Assembly: GCF_001548475.1 (NCBI RefSeq)
Contig: NZ_LRUJ01000021.1
Location: 1 to 64,000 of the forward strand
DNA: 64,000 nt
Direction of reading: 5' to 3'
Source of the DNA: Bordetella hinzii LMG 13501
GTDB lineage: Bacteria > Pseudomonadota > Gammaproteobacteria > Burkholderiales > Burkholderiaceae_B
The notes beneath the pieces are model-generated. The model was not told the origin of the DNA. It did no database searches and saw nothing but the letters and a program-made list of their open reading frames with translations. The translations under genes were made by a program, and so were the position numbers. Shown here piece after piece: positions 25,183 to 35,070 of the stretch (positions are counted from its first letter, which is position 1; each line of letters opens with the position of its first letter).

Positions 25183-26127
25183 GTGCATGCTATCGATCTG
25201 CCCAATGGCGGCGGCCTCAGCGAGTTGATCCTGGGCGGCCACGAATACCTGCCCGATGGCCGCTCGCGCGCCTTCAACGAAGACATGGCCCGCGCCGTGA
25301 TGCCGGGCGTGGTGTTCCCCGGCTTCGGCGGCCCGGGCCGCCTGGCGGTCCTGCGCCGCGCGCTCGACGCCGGCGTGCGCGCCTTCGACGTGACCATAGA
25401 CTCCGAGAAAGAGGCCCTGGGCCGCAACCTGCGCCAACTGGGCGTGCGGGACGCGACCGTGCAGACGCGCCCGGAAGGCATGCTGTATGGCTACGATCCG
25501 GCCAACCGCAAGCTGGTCACCCCCGGCCTGCTGCGCGCCGAAGTGCGGCGCATCATCGACATGATGCAAGTGCCCCGGATCGACATCCTCAACATCGGCA
25601 TCCTGCGCGACGCCCTGGACGCCGACGCGGCCTACCTGTCCAGGCTGGCCGACATCCTGGACGGCCTCAAACAGGAAGGCCTCATCGGTCACGCGGCGGC
25701 CGACAGTTTTTCGGGCGCGCGCTGCTATCTCGCCATGATCGCCTGCGGCGCCTTCGACAGCATCAATATCAATTTCAACCTGGCCGACGACCGCGCCTTG
25801 GACGAAGTCATCCCGGCCGCGCGGGCGCGCGGCATGCGGGTCGTCGCCCGCGAAATCTACCTCAAGGGCGAGCTGTTCCGCATTGCCCGCGACCTCGGCC
25901 TGCCCGCCGCCCAAGCCGCCCGCGCCGCCTACAAATGGGTGTTGAGCCGGCCCGGCATCGACGCCTGCATCCTCGGCGCGCAGGACGAGCTCCAACTGCA
26001 GGCCAGCCTCGACGCCCTGGCCTCGCGCCGGCTGGACAGCGACGACCTCGATACCCTGGACCGCCTATTCGCGGCCCCCGCCTTGCGGACGCTGCGCGAG
26101 AACAATCGCGCGCGTTTCCTCCTTTGA
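25183..26127 (+). CDS. Aldo/keto-reductase-like protein lacking the catalytic tetrad
   Basis: 314 residues from a GTG start at 25183, preceded by AGGGG at a good distance; the nearby ATG at 25187 is out of frame. The (beta/alpha)8 pattern of AKRs is visible: VLRRALDAGVRAFDVTID, PRIDILNIGILRDAL, ILDGLKQEGLIGHAAADSFS, FNLADDRALDEVIPAARARG and KWVLSRPGIDACILGAQ. Where AKRs have the catalytic Tyr (usually FDTAxxYG), Lys and His, the sequence reads FDVTIDSEKE, VQTRPEG and LNIGI, so Tyr and His are not apparent. It may be a non-oxidoreductase member or use other residues. It sits between the permease and RraA-like genes in the importer operon. Confidence 0.7.
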   Translation: MHAIDLPNGGGLSELILGGHEYLPDGRSRAFNEDMARAVMPGVVFPGFGGPGRLAVLRRALDAGVRAFDVTIDSEKEALGRNLRQLGVRDATVQTRPEGMLYGYDPANRKLVTPGLLRAEVRRIIDMMQVPRIDILNIGILRDALDADAAYLSRLADILDGLKQEGLIGHAAADSFSGARCYLAMIACGAFDSININFNLADDRALDEVIPAARARGMRVVAREIYLKGELFRIARDLGLPAAQAARAAYKWVLSRPGIDACILGAQDELQLQASLDALASRRLDSDDLDTLDRLFAAPALRTLRENNRARFLL

Positions 26128-26147
26128 CTCCACGAACCCACGACATC

Positions 26148-26867
26148 ATGAGCAACCCAGTTTCCGACGCGCTTCGCCAGCAACTGTCCCAAGTCAGCAT
26201 CGCCACGCTGTCCACGGCGCTGTTCAAGCGCGGCTTTCGCAACACCGTGATCCAGGGCGTCCTGCCCGTGAATCCGGGCGCGCCGCGCATGGTGGGCGCG
26301 GCCACCACGCTGCGCTACATCCCGTCGCGCGAGGACATCGACCATGTGGGCGTGTTCGCCGACCCGGAAAACGCCCAGCGCAAGGTCGTCGAACACATGC
26401 CGGCCGGCAATGTGCTGGTCATCGACAGCCGCGCGGACGCCGGCGCGGCCTCGGCCGGCAGCATCCTCATCAACCGCCTGAAGGTGCGCGGCGTGCGCGG
26501 CATCGTCACCGACGGCGGCTTTCGCGACACGCCGGAGCTCCAGGCGCTGGATTATCCCGTCTATTGCGCCCGGCCGTCGGCGCCCACCAACCTGACCCGG
26601 CACCATGCGGCCGACATCGACCTGCCCATCGGCTGCGGCGGCGTCCCCGTCTATCCGGGCGATGTGATCGTCGGCGACGCCGAAGGGGTGATCGTGATCC
26701 CGGCCCATCTGGTGCAGGAGATCGCCGACGAAGCCAGCGAGATGACGGTGTTCGAGGACTATGTGACCGAGCGCGTGCGCGCGGGCGCCAGCACCTTCGG
26801 CCTCTATCCGCCCTCGGAAGCCGCCAAGGCCGTGTTCGAGGCCTGGCAGCGCGACAACCACCGCTGA
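26148..26867 (+). CDS. RraA-like family protein (HMG/CHA aldolase type)
   Basis: 239 residues. RraA-fold motifs are present: STALFKRGFRNTVIQGVLPV, GNVLVIDSRADAGAASAGSI, VRGVRGIVTDGGFRDTPEL (the substrate-binding G-G-x-R-D segment), and PVYPGDVIVGDAEGVIVIP with the metal-binding Asp/Glu region. Catabolic members cleave 4-hydroxy-4-methyl-2-oxoglutarate or 4-carboxy-4-hydroxy-2-oxoadipate, or decarboxylate oxaloacetate. Here it follows a sugar-type importer, so a sugar-acid-derived 2-keto acid is a plausible substrate (inference). Confidence 0.85.
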   Translation: MSNPVSDALRQQLSQVSIATLSTALFKRGFRNTVIQGVLPVNPGAPRMVGAATTLRYIPSREDIDHVGVFADPENAQRKVVEHMPAGNVLVIDSRADAGAASAGSILINRLKVRGVRGIVTDGGFRDTPELQALDYPVYCARPSAPTNLTRHHAADIDLPIGCGGVPVYPGDVIVGDAEGVIVIPAHLVQEIADEASEMTVFEDYVTERVRAGASTFGLYPPSEAAKAVFEAWQRDNHR

Positions 26868-26884
26868 AACCGGAACGAGACATC

Positions 26885-27955
<1,071 letters not shown>

Positions 27956-27985
27956 CGCCCTCCAGGCCGGGCGGCCGCCCCGGGG

Positions 27986-28912
27986 CTAACCGCCGCCGCC
28001 GAAGCCGCGCTCGCGCTGCCTGACCAGCCGCGTGAGCGTCTGGTTCACGGGGGCGGTCATGCCGCATTTGGCGGCCTGTACCGGGATGGCCCCGTTGATA
28101 TAGCCGATCTCGCTGACGCGCCCGCGCTCATGGTCCAGCATGACCGAGGGCTTGGCATCGCGGATGCGGTTGCCGAAAGCCCGCACATGCGCCACCGGGT
28201 CGGCGACCGCGATCGGCACGCCCAGCGCGCGCGCCACGGTCCAGGCTTCGGTGGCCGCGGCCTGGCTCACCAGGCTGACATCGGGGTCGTCCATGACGCC
28301 GCCTATGGTCAGGCCGCTCAAGGTGCACGGCGCGCTGTAGGCAACGTTGCAGATAAGTTTCTCCCATTGCATGGCCGCCAGGTCCGTCACCGCCTCGGCC
28401 GTGAATCCGGCCCCGCGCCAGATGTCGGCGATCCGCTCCACCTGCTCGGCGCGCAGGCCGGCATAGGCGCCCATGCGCACCGCCGACATGCCGTTGTGGT
28501 GCACATGCCCGGGCGCGGGCAAGGAGGCGCCGAAAGCCGCGGCGATCCCCACGGCCAGGCGGTCCGCGCCGATGGCGCCGGCCACGTCGTCGGCGCTGCC
28601 CAGGCCGTTCTGCAGGGTCAGCACCAGCGTATCGGGTCCGGCCATGGCGCGCGCCTGGGCCGCCGCCTCCGCGGCCTGGGCCGCCTTGACGGCGATGATG
28701 ATCAGGTCGACCGCCTCCTCGGGAGGCTGGGTATAGGCCCGCAGGCGCACCGTGCGGTCGCCGCTGGCGCCCTCCACGCGCAGGCCGCGTTCGGCCATGG
28801 CGGCGATATGCTCGGCCCAGCGGGCGATGGCGATGACGTCATGGCCGGCCGAGGCCAGCAGGCCGGCGTAGACCGAGCCCATCGCGCCGCAGCCCATGAT
28901 GGCGATTTTCAT
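27986..28912 (-). CDS. Ketopantoate-reductase-like NAD(P) oxidoreductase
   Basis: 308 residues. The N-terminal Rossmann motif GCGAMGSVYAG is at about 7-17, followed by TLQNGLGSADD (about 98). The catalytic Lys of the family lies in WEKLICNVAYSAPCTLSG. Members reduce 2-ketopantoate or other branched 2-oxo acids. The short Gly tail (GFGGGG) is unusual. It is third in a minus-strand group after the Bug receptor and tartrate-dehydratase-like genes, so a catabolic role is likelier than pantothenate synthesis (inference). The start at 28912 is 14 bp after the upstream stop. Confidence 0.82.
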   Translation of the reverse strand: MKIAIMGCGAMGSVYAGLLASAGHDVIAIARWAEHIAAMAERGLRVEGASGDRTVRLRAYTQPPEEAVDLIIIAVKAAQAAEAAAQARAMAGPDTLVLTLQNGLGSADDVAGAIGADRLAVGIAAAFGASLPAPGHVHHNGMSAVRMGAYAGLRAEQVERIADIWRGAGFTAEAVTDLAAMQWEKLICNVAYSAPCTLSGLTIGGVMDDPDVSLVSQAAATEAWTVARALGVPIAVADPVAHVRAFGNRIRDAKPSVMLDHERGRVSEIGYINGAIPVQAAKCGMTAPVNQTLTRLVRQRERGFGGGG

Positions 28913-28926
28913 ATGACGCTCCTTCT

Positions 28927-30099
28927 TCAGCGCGCGGCCAGCGCCGCGATGGACCCGGCCAGCTCCGGCTTTTGCTCCAGGCCGAAGCCCGGCGCATCGG
29001 TGGGCCGGACCTTGCCGCCGCCCAGCGCGCACTGGGGCGAATAGCCGCCGAAGGGCTGGAAGACGCCCGGATAGGCTTCGCAGCCGCCCAGGCCCAGGCC
29101 CACGGCGATATGCAGGTTGATCAAGTGCCCGCCGTGCGGATGCAGGCTGCGGCGGTCGAAACCGGCCGCCTCCACGGCCGCCAGCATCTTCAGGTATTCG
29201 GTCAGGCCATAGGACAGGCCGGCATCCATCTGCAGGATATCGCGTCCGGGCCGCATGCCGCCAAAACGCAGCAGATTGTTGACGTCGGGCAGCGAGAACA
29301 GGTTTTCGCCCGTGGCGATGGCGCCGCCGTAGGCCTGCGCCACCCTGTGGTTGAGCGCATAGTCCAGCGGATCGCCGATTTCTTCGTACCAGCGCAAGGC
29401 ATAGGGTTCCAGGGCCCGCGCATAGGCCAGCGCGGTGGCCTCGTCAAAGCGCCCATTGGCGTCCACCGCCAGGTTGGCGCCCTCGCCGGCCACGGCCAGC
29501 GCCGCCTCGATGCGCGCCAGGTCATCGGCCAGGGGCGCGCCGCCGATCTTCATCTTGAACTTGCCGAATCCCTGGTCGCGGTAGGACTGGAACTCCTGCC
29601 GCAGGCGCTGCCGCGCATCGCCGCTGTCGTAGTAATAGCCGCCGGCCGCATAGACCTGGGCGCTTGCCTCGCCCACCGCGCGGCCCGCGTGGCGCGCAAT
29701 CGTCAGATAGGCCGGCTCGTCGCGCAGCTTGGCGTTCAGGTCCCACAAGGCCAGCTCCAGCGCGGCCACGGCCGCCGCCCGGTCGCCATGGCCGCCCGGT
29801 TTTTCGTTGCGCATCATGACGGCGCTGGCGCGCGCCGGATCGAAGGCGCCGCCGCTGTCGTCCAGCAGCGCCTGGGGCGCGGCGGCCAGCAGTCGCGGGA
29901 TGAAGCGCTCGCGCAACAGGCCCGGCTGGGCGTAGCGGCCGATGGAATCAAAGGCATAGCCCACCAGCGGCCTGCCCTGGCGGCGCACATCGCACTCGAT
30001 CGCCACCAGGGAGACCGTGTGCTCGGCGAAGTTGACCAGCGAATTGGAGATATTGCCTTGGAGAGGGACTGACATTTCCCGGATGGCGGTGATGCGCAT
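28927..30099 (-). CDS. Enolase-superfamily dehydratase resembling D-tartrate dehydratase
   Basis: 390 residues. The whole length follows the D-tartrate dehydratase (TarD) subgroup: IREMSVPLQGNISNSLVNFA at the start, MMRNEKPGGHGDRAAAVA, YAAGGYYYDSG, the catalytic FGKFKMKIGGAP (about 180-190), metal ligands in LAVDANGRF, WYEEIGDPLDYAL and ATGENLFSLPD, and the catalytic His in LHPHGGHLINLH (about 325). It removes water from a hydroxy-acid to give a 2-oxo acid. D-tartrate to oxaloacetate is the characterised reaction of close relatives. The gene lies between the Bug receptor and the reductase. Confidence 0.87.
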   Translation of the reverse strand: MRITAIREMSVPLQGNISNSLVNFAEHTVSLVAIECDVRRQGRPLVGYAFDSIGRYAQPGLLRERFIPRLLAAAPQALLDDSGGAFDPARASAVMMRNEKPGGHGDRAAAVAALELALWDLNAKLRDEPAYLTIARHAGRAVGEASAQVYAAGGYYYDSGDARQRLRQEFQSYRDQGFGKFKMKIGGAPLADDLARIEAALAVAGEGANLAVDANGRFDEATALAYARALEPYALRWYEEIGDPLDYALNHRVAQAYGGAIATGENLFSLPDVNNLLRFGGMRPGRDILQMDAGLSYGLTEYLKMLAAVEAAGFDRRSLHPHGGHLINLHIAVGLGLGGCEAYPGVFQPFGGYSPQCALGGGKVRPTDAPGFGLEQKPELAGSIAALAAR

Positions 30100-30156
30100 G
30101 GGGTGAGACTCTGCAGAGTTGAAGTAAGAAATCGGGGCGGCCCGCGCGGGGCGGTG

Positions 30157-31146
30157 TCATTGCACGGAGATGCCGGCCGCCTGGATGATTTGCGCCCAGC
30201 GCGCGGTATCGTCATGGATCAGCTTGGCGAAATCCTGGCGGCTGTCCACCACGGGCCAGGCGCCCAGCTCGATCATGCGCGCCTTCATGGCCTCGCCGCC
30301 CAGGGCCTGGCTGAGCGCGGCGTGCAGCTTGTCCAGCACCGGCACGGGCGTGCCGGCCGGGGCGAGCAGGCCATACCAGCTCGGGGAGTCGAAATCCTTC
30401 ACGCCGCCCTCGGCGATGGTCGGGATGGCGGGCGCGCCCGGAAAACGCTGCCCCGAGGTCACGGCAATGGCTTTGAGCTTGCCATTCTTCAGGAAGGGAT
30501 CGGCCACGGCCAGTCCGGTGACCAGCAGCGGGATCTGCCCCGAGACGATGTCGGCGATGGCCTGGGCGCCGCTCTTATAGGGGATATGGGTCATCTTCAT
30601 GCCGGTGGCGCGGGCAAGCCGTTCGCCGACCAGGTGACCCATGCTGCCCGCCCCGGCGCTGCCGAAGTCCAGCGTGCCCCCCTCCTTGCGGTCCAGCGCC
30701 ACCAGCTCGGGCAGCGTATCGGCCTTGAGCCGCGGGTTGGCCACCAGCACCAGGGGCACATTGGCGATGCGCGAGATGGGCGCGAAGTCGCTCTGCGGCT
30801 TGAAGGGCAGCTGCTTGTACAGCGAGGGATTGATGACCAGCGTGGCGTCGGCCGCGAAGAGCAGCGTATACCCATCGGGCGCGGCCTTGGCCACCGCATC
30901 GCTGCCGATGTTGCCGTTGGCGCCGGGGCGGTTTTCCACCACCACGGTCTGCCCCAGCGCCTCGCCCAGGGTCTGGCCCAGCATCCGGCCCAGGATATCG
31001 GTCGTGCCGCCCGCGCCGAAAGGCACGATCAGCCGGATGGGCCGTTCGGGGTAGCCGGAAGCCTGCGCCGGCGCGCCGCCCAGCGCCAGGCCCAGCGCCG
31101 CCACCATGGCCAGCGCGCGATTGCGGACTTGCTTGATGCCTTTCAT
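30157..31146 (-). CDS. Bug/TctC-type periplasmic solute receptor
   Basis: 329 residues. The signal peptide ends near PAQA-SGYPE (about residue 29). PIRLIVPFGAGGTTDILGRM, VVVENRPGANGNIGSDAVAKAAPDGYTLL and MTHIPYKSGAQAI are the family blocks. It is first in the minus-strand group with the tartrate-dehydratase-like enzyme, so a hydroxy-dicarboxylate ligand is plausible. It shares a 154-bp divergent control region, holding two LacI-type operators, with the leuC-like gene. Confidence 0.9.
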   Translation of the reverse strand: MKGIKQVRNRALAMVAALGLALGGAPAQASGYPERPIRLIVPFGAGGTTDILGRMLGQTLGEALGQTVVVENRPGANGNIGSDAVAKAAPDGYTLLFAADATLVINPSLYKQLPFKPQSDFAPISRIANVPLVLVANPRLKADTLPELVALDRKEGGTLDFGSAGAGSMGHLVGERLARATGMKMTHIPYKSGAQAIADIVSGQIPLLVTGLAVADPFLKNGKLKAIAVTSGQRFPGAPAIPTIAEGGVKDFDSPSWYGLLAPAGTPVPVLDKLHAALSQALGGEAMKARMIELGAWPVVDSRQDFAKLIHDDTARWAQIIQAAGISVQ

Positions 31147-31184
31147 CGATGTCTCCCTGCTGTTTTATCGTCGTGCTTATTTGA

Positions 31185-31198
31185 TGCACACGTTTGCA
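31185..31198. promoter_or_regulatory. LacI-type operator O1
   Basis: TGCACACGTTTGCA is a near-perfect palindrome with a central CG (12 of 14 bases match its reverse complement), typical of LacI/GalR sites. It overlaps the -35 region of the putative promoter with TATAAT at 31209-31214, so binding should repress the leuC-like operon. It is also in the leader of the divergent Bug gene. Confidence 0.6.
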
Positions 31199-31208
31199 CT
31201 GAGAGGAC

Positions 31209-31214
31209 TATAAT
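31209..31214 (+). promoter_or_regulatory. -10 element of the leuC-like operon
   Basis: An exact TATAAT in a short AT-rich region, 87 bp upstream of the leuC-like start. No good -35 is seen at 17 bp; that position overlaps operator O1. The region between O1 and O2 is unusually AT-rich for this window. Confidence 0.45.
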
Positions 31215-31272
31215 CCTTGTCGTGCTGATGAATAACTACTCGTTTACCCGATTAAAAATTTAAAAATCGTTT

Positions 31273-31286
31273 TTCATACGTGTGCA
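31273..31286. promoter_or_regulatory. LacI-type operator O2
   Basis: TTCATACGTGTGCA. Its reverse complement matches O1 at 12 of 14 positions. It is 14 bp before the leuC-like start codon and 88 bp centre-to-centre from O1, a spacing compatible with looping. The likely binder is the LacI-family protein encoded third in this operon. Confidence 0.6.
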
Positions 31287-31300
31287 CCAAAGAGGGAAAC

Positions 31301-32716
31301 ATGACCCCATCCATCGCCCGCAGGCCGCAGACGCTGTTCGACAAGTTCTGGGCCAGCCACCATGTCGCCGAGCTGGAGGACGGCCGCAGCCTGGTGCACA
31401 TCGACCGCCACCTCCTGCACGACCTGTCCAGCCCGCAGGCCTTCGACGCCCTGCGTGCCGCCGGCCGCCGCGTGCACAGTCCCGGACGCAACATCGCCAT
31501 CGCCGACCACATCGTCTCCACCGCCCCTGGCCGCCAGGCCGAGCGCGTGCCCGGCGGCGACGCCATGCTGGACGCCCTGGCCGCCAATGCGGCCGAGTTC
31601 GGCCTGCGGCATTACGGCCCGGACCACCCGGACCAGGGCATCGTCCATGTGCTGGCGCCCGAGCTGGGCCTGGTGCTGCCCGGCATGACGGTGGCCTGCG
31701 GCGACAGCCACACCTCGACGCTCGGCGCCCTGGGCGCCTGGGCCTGGGGCATAGGCACCTCGGAGGCCGAGCATGTGCTGGCCACCCAGACCCTGGCCAT
31801 GCGCCGCCCGGCCGCCATGCGCCTGACCCTGACCGGCGCCTTGCCCCCGGCCCTGAGCGCCAAGGACATGGCCTTGCATGTGCTGCGCCGCATCGGCGTG
31901 CGCGGCGCGCCCGTGGGCTTTCTCGAACTGGCGGGTCCGGCCATCGCCGCCTTGCCCATGGAAGGCCGCCTGACCGTCTGCAATATGGCCATCGAGGCCG
32001 GGGCGCGGGCGGCCGTCATCGCGCCCGACGCGGTCACGCTGCAATACCTGCGCCAGCACGCGCCCGAGGTCTGCGCCGATCCGCGTGCCGTGGCGGATTT
32101 CCAGCACTGGCGCAGCGATGCGCGGGCGCGCTATGACACCGAGCTGGCGCTGGAGCTGGCCCTGAGCGAGCCGCAGCTGACCTGGGGCACCGATCCCTCC
32201 CAGGTCGCCGGGGTGGGCGAGGCCTTGCCCGACCCGCAGCAGGCCGATGACAAGGCCGGCCGCGACGCGCTCTTGCGCGCCTACCGTTATATGGATCTCG
32301 CGCCGGGCCGGCCGCTGGCGGGCACCCCGGTGCAGTGGGTGTTCATCGGCTCCTGCACCAATGGCCGGCTGTCTGACCTGCGCGCGGCCGCGAGCATCGC
32401 GCAAGGCGGGCGGGTGGCCGCCGGCGTGCGCGCGCTGGTGGTGCCCGGCTCGCGGCGCGTCAAGCGCGCCGCCGAAGCGCTGGGGCTGGACCGCATCTTC
32501 ATCGAGGCGGGTTTTGAATGGCGCGAGCCGGGCTGCTCGATGTGCGTGGGCATGAACGCCGATAAAGTCCCCGCCGGCCAGCGCTGCGTGACCACATCCA
32601 ACCGCAACTTCGAGGGCCGCCAGGGCCCGGGCGCGCGCAGCCACCTGGCCAGCCCCGCCAGCGCGGCCGCCGCCGCCCTGGCCGGCCACATCGTCGATCA
32701 CAGGGAATTGGTCTAA
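31301..32716 (+). CDS. LeuC-like hydro-lyase large subunit
   Basis: 471 residues, the usual LeuC length. The [4Fe-4S] cysteines are present in [14 protein letters not shown] (about 347) and [11 protein letters not shown] (about 410-415), with active-site [20 protein letters not shown] (about 130) and [10 protein letters not shown] near the start. The start at 31301 follows AGAGGG. It is regulated with its own LacI-type gene and grouped with catabolic genes, so it may not be the biosynthetic isopropylmalate isomerase. Related enzymes hydrate or dehydrate dimethylmalate, citraconate or similar 2-methyl acids. Confidence 0.88.
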   Translation: MTPSIARRPQTLFDKFWASHHVAELEDGRSLVHIDRHLLHDLSSPQAFDALRAAGRRVHSPGRNIAIADHIVSTAPGRQAERVPGGDAMLDALAANAAEFGLRHYGPDHPDQGIVHVLAPELGLVLPGMTVACGDSHTSTLGALGAWAWGIGTSEAEHVLATQTLAMRRPAAMRLTLTGALPPALSAKDMALHVLRRIGVRGAPVGFLELAGPAIAALPMEGRLTVCNMAIEAGARAAVIAPDAVTLQYLRQHAPEVCADPRAVADFQHWRSDARARYDTELALELALSEPQLTWGTDPSQVAGVGEALPDPQQADDKAGRDALLRAYRYMDLAPGRPLAGTPVQWVFIGSCTNGRLSDLRAAASIAQGGRVAAGVRALVVPGSRRVKRAAEALGLDRIFIEAGFEWREPGCSMCVGMNADKVPAGQRCVTTSNRNFEGRQGPGARSHLASPASAAAAALAGHIVDHRELV

Positions 32717-32717
32717 C

Positions 32718-33326
32718 ATGAAGCCCTTCCTCAGCGCCCACGGCAGCATGCTTCCCTTGAACCAGGACAACATCGACACCGATGCCATCGTGCCCCAGCG
32801 CTGGCTGGTGACCGTTGCGCGCAGCGGCATGGCCGACGGTTTCATGGGCGCCTGGCGCTATGACGAGCAAGGCCGCCCGCGTCCCGGTTGCGTGCTCAAC
32901 CAAACGGCCTACCAAGGCGCGGCCATTGTCGTGGCGCGCAAGAACTACGGCTGCGGCTCCTCGCGCGAGCACGCGGTCTGGGCCCACCAGGAATACGGCA
33001 TCCGGGCCATCGTGGCCGAGAGCTACGGGCCCATCTTCCACGAAAACTGCCTGAAAAACGGGCTGCTGCCCGTGACCCTGCCGGCCGCCGCCATCGAGGC
33101 GCTGACACGCCAGGCGCTGGCGCGGCCCGGCGCCGGCTGCACCGTGGACCTGGCCGCCCAGCGCGTCACCGGCCCCGACGGGCAGGCCTATGGCTTCGAC
33201 ATCGACCCCGGCCGGCGGCGCCTGCTGCTCGAGGGCATCGACGACATCGGCCTTGCCTGGCGCCGCGCCGCGGCCATCGAACGCTTCCAGACCGAACAGC
33301 AAGCACAAAGACCATGGCTGGCATAG
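32718..33326 (+). CDS. LeuD-like hydro-lyase small subunit
   Basis: 202 residues. [14 protein letters not shown] near the N-terminus and [15 protein letters not shown] (about 75-89) are the swivel-domain signatures, and [18 protein letters not shown] closes the protein as in LeuD. It begins 1 bp after its LeuC-like partner and overlaps the start of the LacI-type gene by 13 bp, so the three are one operon. Confidence 0.9.
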   Translation: MKPFLSAHGSMLPLNQDNIDTDAIVPQRWLVTVARSGMADGFMGAWRYDEQGRPRPGCVLNQTAYQGAAIVVARKNYGCGSSREHAVWAHQEYGIRAIVAESYGPIFHENCLKNGLLPVTLPAAAIEALTRQALARPGAGCTVDLAAQRVTGPDGQAYGFDIDPGRRRLLLEGIDDIGLAWRRAAAIERFQTEQQAQRPWLA

Positions 33327-34366
33327 TCGCCCGCACCAACGTCACCATCAAGGACATCGCCACCGCGCTGGGCATGTCGCACACGACCGTCTCGCGCGCC
33401 CTGGCCGATCATCCCAAGATCAGCGCGGCGACCAAGGCCAGCGTGCGCGAAGCCGCGCGCAGCATGGGCTATGTGCCCAACGGCACGGCGCAGAACATGC
33501 GCACCGCGCACAGCCCGGTCATCGGCCTGATCGTGCCCGATATCCAGAACGACTTCTATGCGGCCACGGCCAAGATCGTGGCCGACGCCGCCGCGGCGCG
33601 CGGCTTTCAGCTGGCGCTGAGCATCACCGAAGACAACCCCGAGCGCGAGCTCAATGACCTGCGCGCCTTCGTCGTCTCGCGCGCGGCCGGCGTCATCATC
33701 ACACCCACCGTCTCGCCCAAGGCTGAAACCGTGGCCCTGCTCAAGAGTATCCACGCCATCCAGCTCATACGCCAGCACGCGGCCATGGAAGCCGAGGCCG
33801 TGGTCATCGACGAGCGGGCCGCCACGCGCGCGGCCGCCGAACACCTCATCAATTACGGCCATCGCCGCATCGCCTATGTGGGCACCACGACCGACCTGAG
33901 CTGCGGCGAGGACCGCCTCGAAGGCTTCCATGGCGCCATGCGCGACGCCGGCCTGGACGCCAGCCTGACGGCCGTAGGCCCGCCGCGAGTCGAATTCGCC
34001 CATCGGGCCGTGCATGGCATGATGGGCGGGGCCAAGCCGCCCAGCGCCCTGATCGTGGGCAGCTCGCGCCTGACCGTGGGCGCGCTCAAGGCGCTGCGCG
34101 GCCTGGGCCTGTCCTGCCCGGGCGACGTGTCCGTGGTCGGCTATGGCGATCCCGACTGGTTCGAACTGATCGGCGAAGGCCTGACCACGGTCGCCCCGCC
34201 CGTCTATCCGCTGGGCGCCTACACCATCAACCTGCTCCTGGCGCGCATCCACGGAGAATCCGAACCCGCGCGCGCCGGCCATGCCTGCCCCTCGCGCTTT
34301 CCGGCCACGCTCACCATACGCGGCTCGACCCGGCCCTACGCACCGCGAGGCCCGGCGGGCGGATAA
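33314..34366 (+). CDS. LacI-family regulator
   Basis: 350 residues. The N-terminal HTH and hinge helix are [20 protein letters not shown] (about 10-29) through [13 protein letters not shown]. The periplasmic-binding-like effector domain starts at [20 protein letters not shown] and has [18 protein letters not shown] and [13 protein letters not shown]. It overlaps the leuD-like gene and is probably autoregulated through O1/O2. The effector should be a substrate of the cluster. Confidence 0.88.
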   Translation: MAGIVARTNVTIKDIATALGMSHTTVSRALADHPKISAATKASVREAARSMGYVPNGTAQNMRTAHSPVIGLIVPDIQNDFYAATAKIVADAAAARGFQLALSITEDNPERELNDLRAFVVSRAAGVIITPTVSPKAETVALLKSIHAIQLIRQHAAMEAEAVVIDERAATRAAAEHLINYGHRRIAYVGTTTDLSCGEDRLEGFHGAMRDAGLDASLTAVGPPRVEFAHRAVHGMMGGAKPPSALIVGSSRLTVGALKALRGLGLSCPGDVSVVGYGDPDWFELIGEGLTTVAPPVYPLGAYTINLLLARIHGESEPARAGHACPSRFPATLTIRGSTRPYAPRGPAGG

Positions 34367-34397
34367 TACGGTTCCCCCCCACCACTCGAGGATGACG

Positions 34398-35021
34398 ATG
34401 TCTCGCTGGACTTTCTACACGGCCCCCGGCACCTGCGCGCTGGCCACCCATATCGCCCTGCACGAAGCCGGCGCCGAGTTCGACCTGGTCAAGCTGGACA
34501 TGTCGGCCAACCAGCAGCAAAGCCCGGCCTATCTGAGCGTCAACCCCAAGGGCCGCGTGCCGGCCCTGGCCACCGAGCACGGCGTGCTGACCGAGACCCC
34601 GGCCCTGCTGGCCTTTGTCGCCCAGCGCTTCCCGGCCGCGCGCCTGGCGCCGCTGGACGACCCCTTCGCCTTCGCCCGCATGCAGGAGCTGGCCAGCTAC
34701 CTGGCTTCGACCGCCCACGTCGCGCACGCGCACAAGCGGCGCGGCGCGCGCTGGGCCGACGACCCGGCCGCGCACGAAGCCATGCGCGCCAAGGTGCCGC
34801 AGACCATGACGGCCTGCGCGGCCTACCTGGAATCGCAGATCGCCGGGCCCTGGGTGGCGGGCGAGGCCTACAGCGCCGTCGACGGCTACCTCTTCACCGT
34901 GGGCAGCTGGCTGGAAGGCGACGGCGTGGACATGAGCCGCTTCCCCAAGCTGTCCGCCTACCTGGCCCGCGTGGCCGCCCGCCCGGCCGTCCAGCGCGCG
35001 CTCGCCGAAGCGCAGGCCTGA
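34398..35021 (+). CDS. Glutathione S-transferase
   Basis: 207 residues. The N-terminal thioredoxin-fold domain (FYTAPGTCALATHIALHEAG with the beta-class Cys near residue 12) includes VNPKGRVPALATEHGVLTE, the glutathione-binding cis-Pro and Glu/Thr. The C-terminal helical domain has VAGEAYSAVDGYLFTVGSWL (about 160). The start at 34398 is preferred because GAGG lies 7 bp upstream; an in-frame ATG at 34392 is too close to it. The gene ends at a strong intrinsic terminator. Confidence 0.88.
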   Translation: MSRWTFYTAPGTCALATHIALHEAGAEFDLVKLDMSANQQQSPAYLSVNPKGRVPALATEHGVLTETPALLAFVAQRFPAARLAPLDDPFAFARMQELASYLASTAHVAHAHKRRGARWADDPAAHEAMRAKVPQTMTACAAYLESQIAGPWVAGEAYSAVDGYLFTVGSWLEGDGVDMSRFPKLSAYLARVAARPAVQRALAEAQA

Positions 35022-35025
35022 ACCC

Positions 35026-35053
35026 AAAGCCAGTCCATCGGACTGGCTTTTTT
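35026..35053 (+). terminator. Intrinsic terminator after the GST gene
   Basis: AAAGCCAGTCC and GGACTGGCTTT are perfect 11-bp arms around ATC, followed by further T residues. It can also serve the convergent gene at 35071 in the opposite direction. Confidence 0.92.
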
Positions 35054-35070
35054 ACCGCGCGGCGCGTCGC

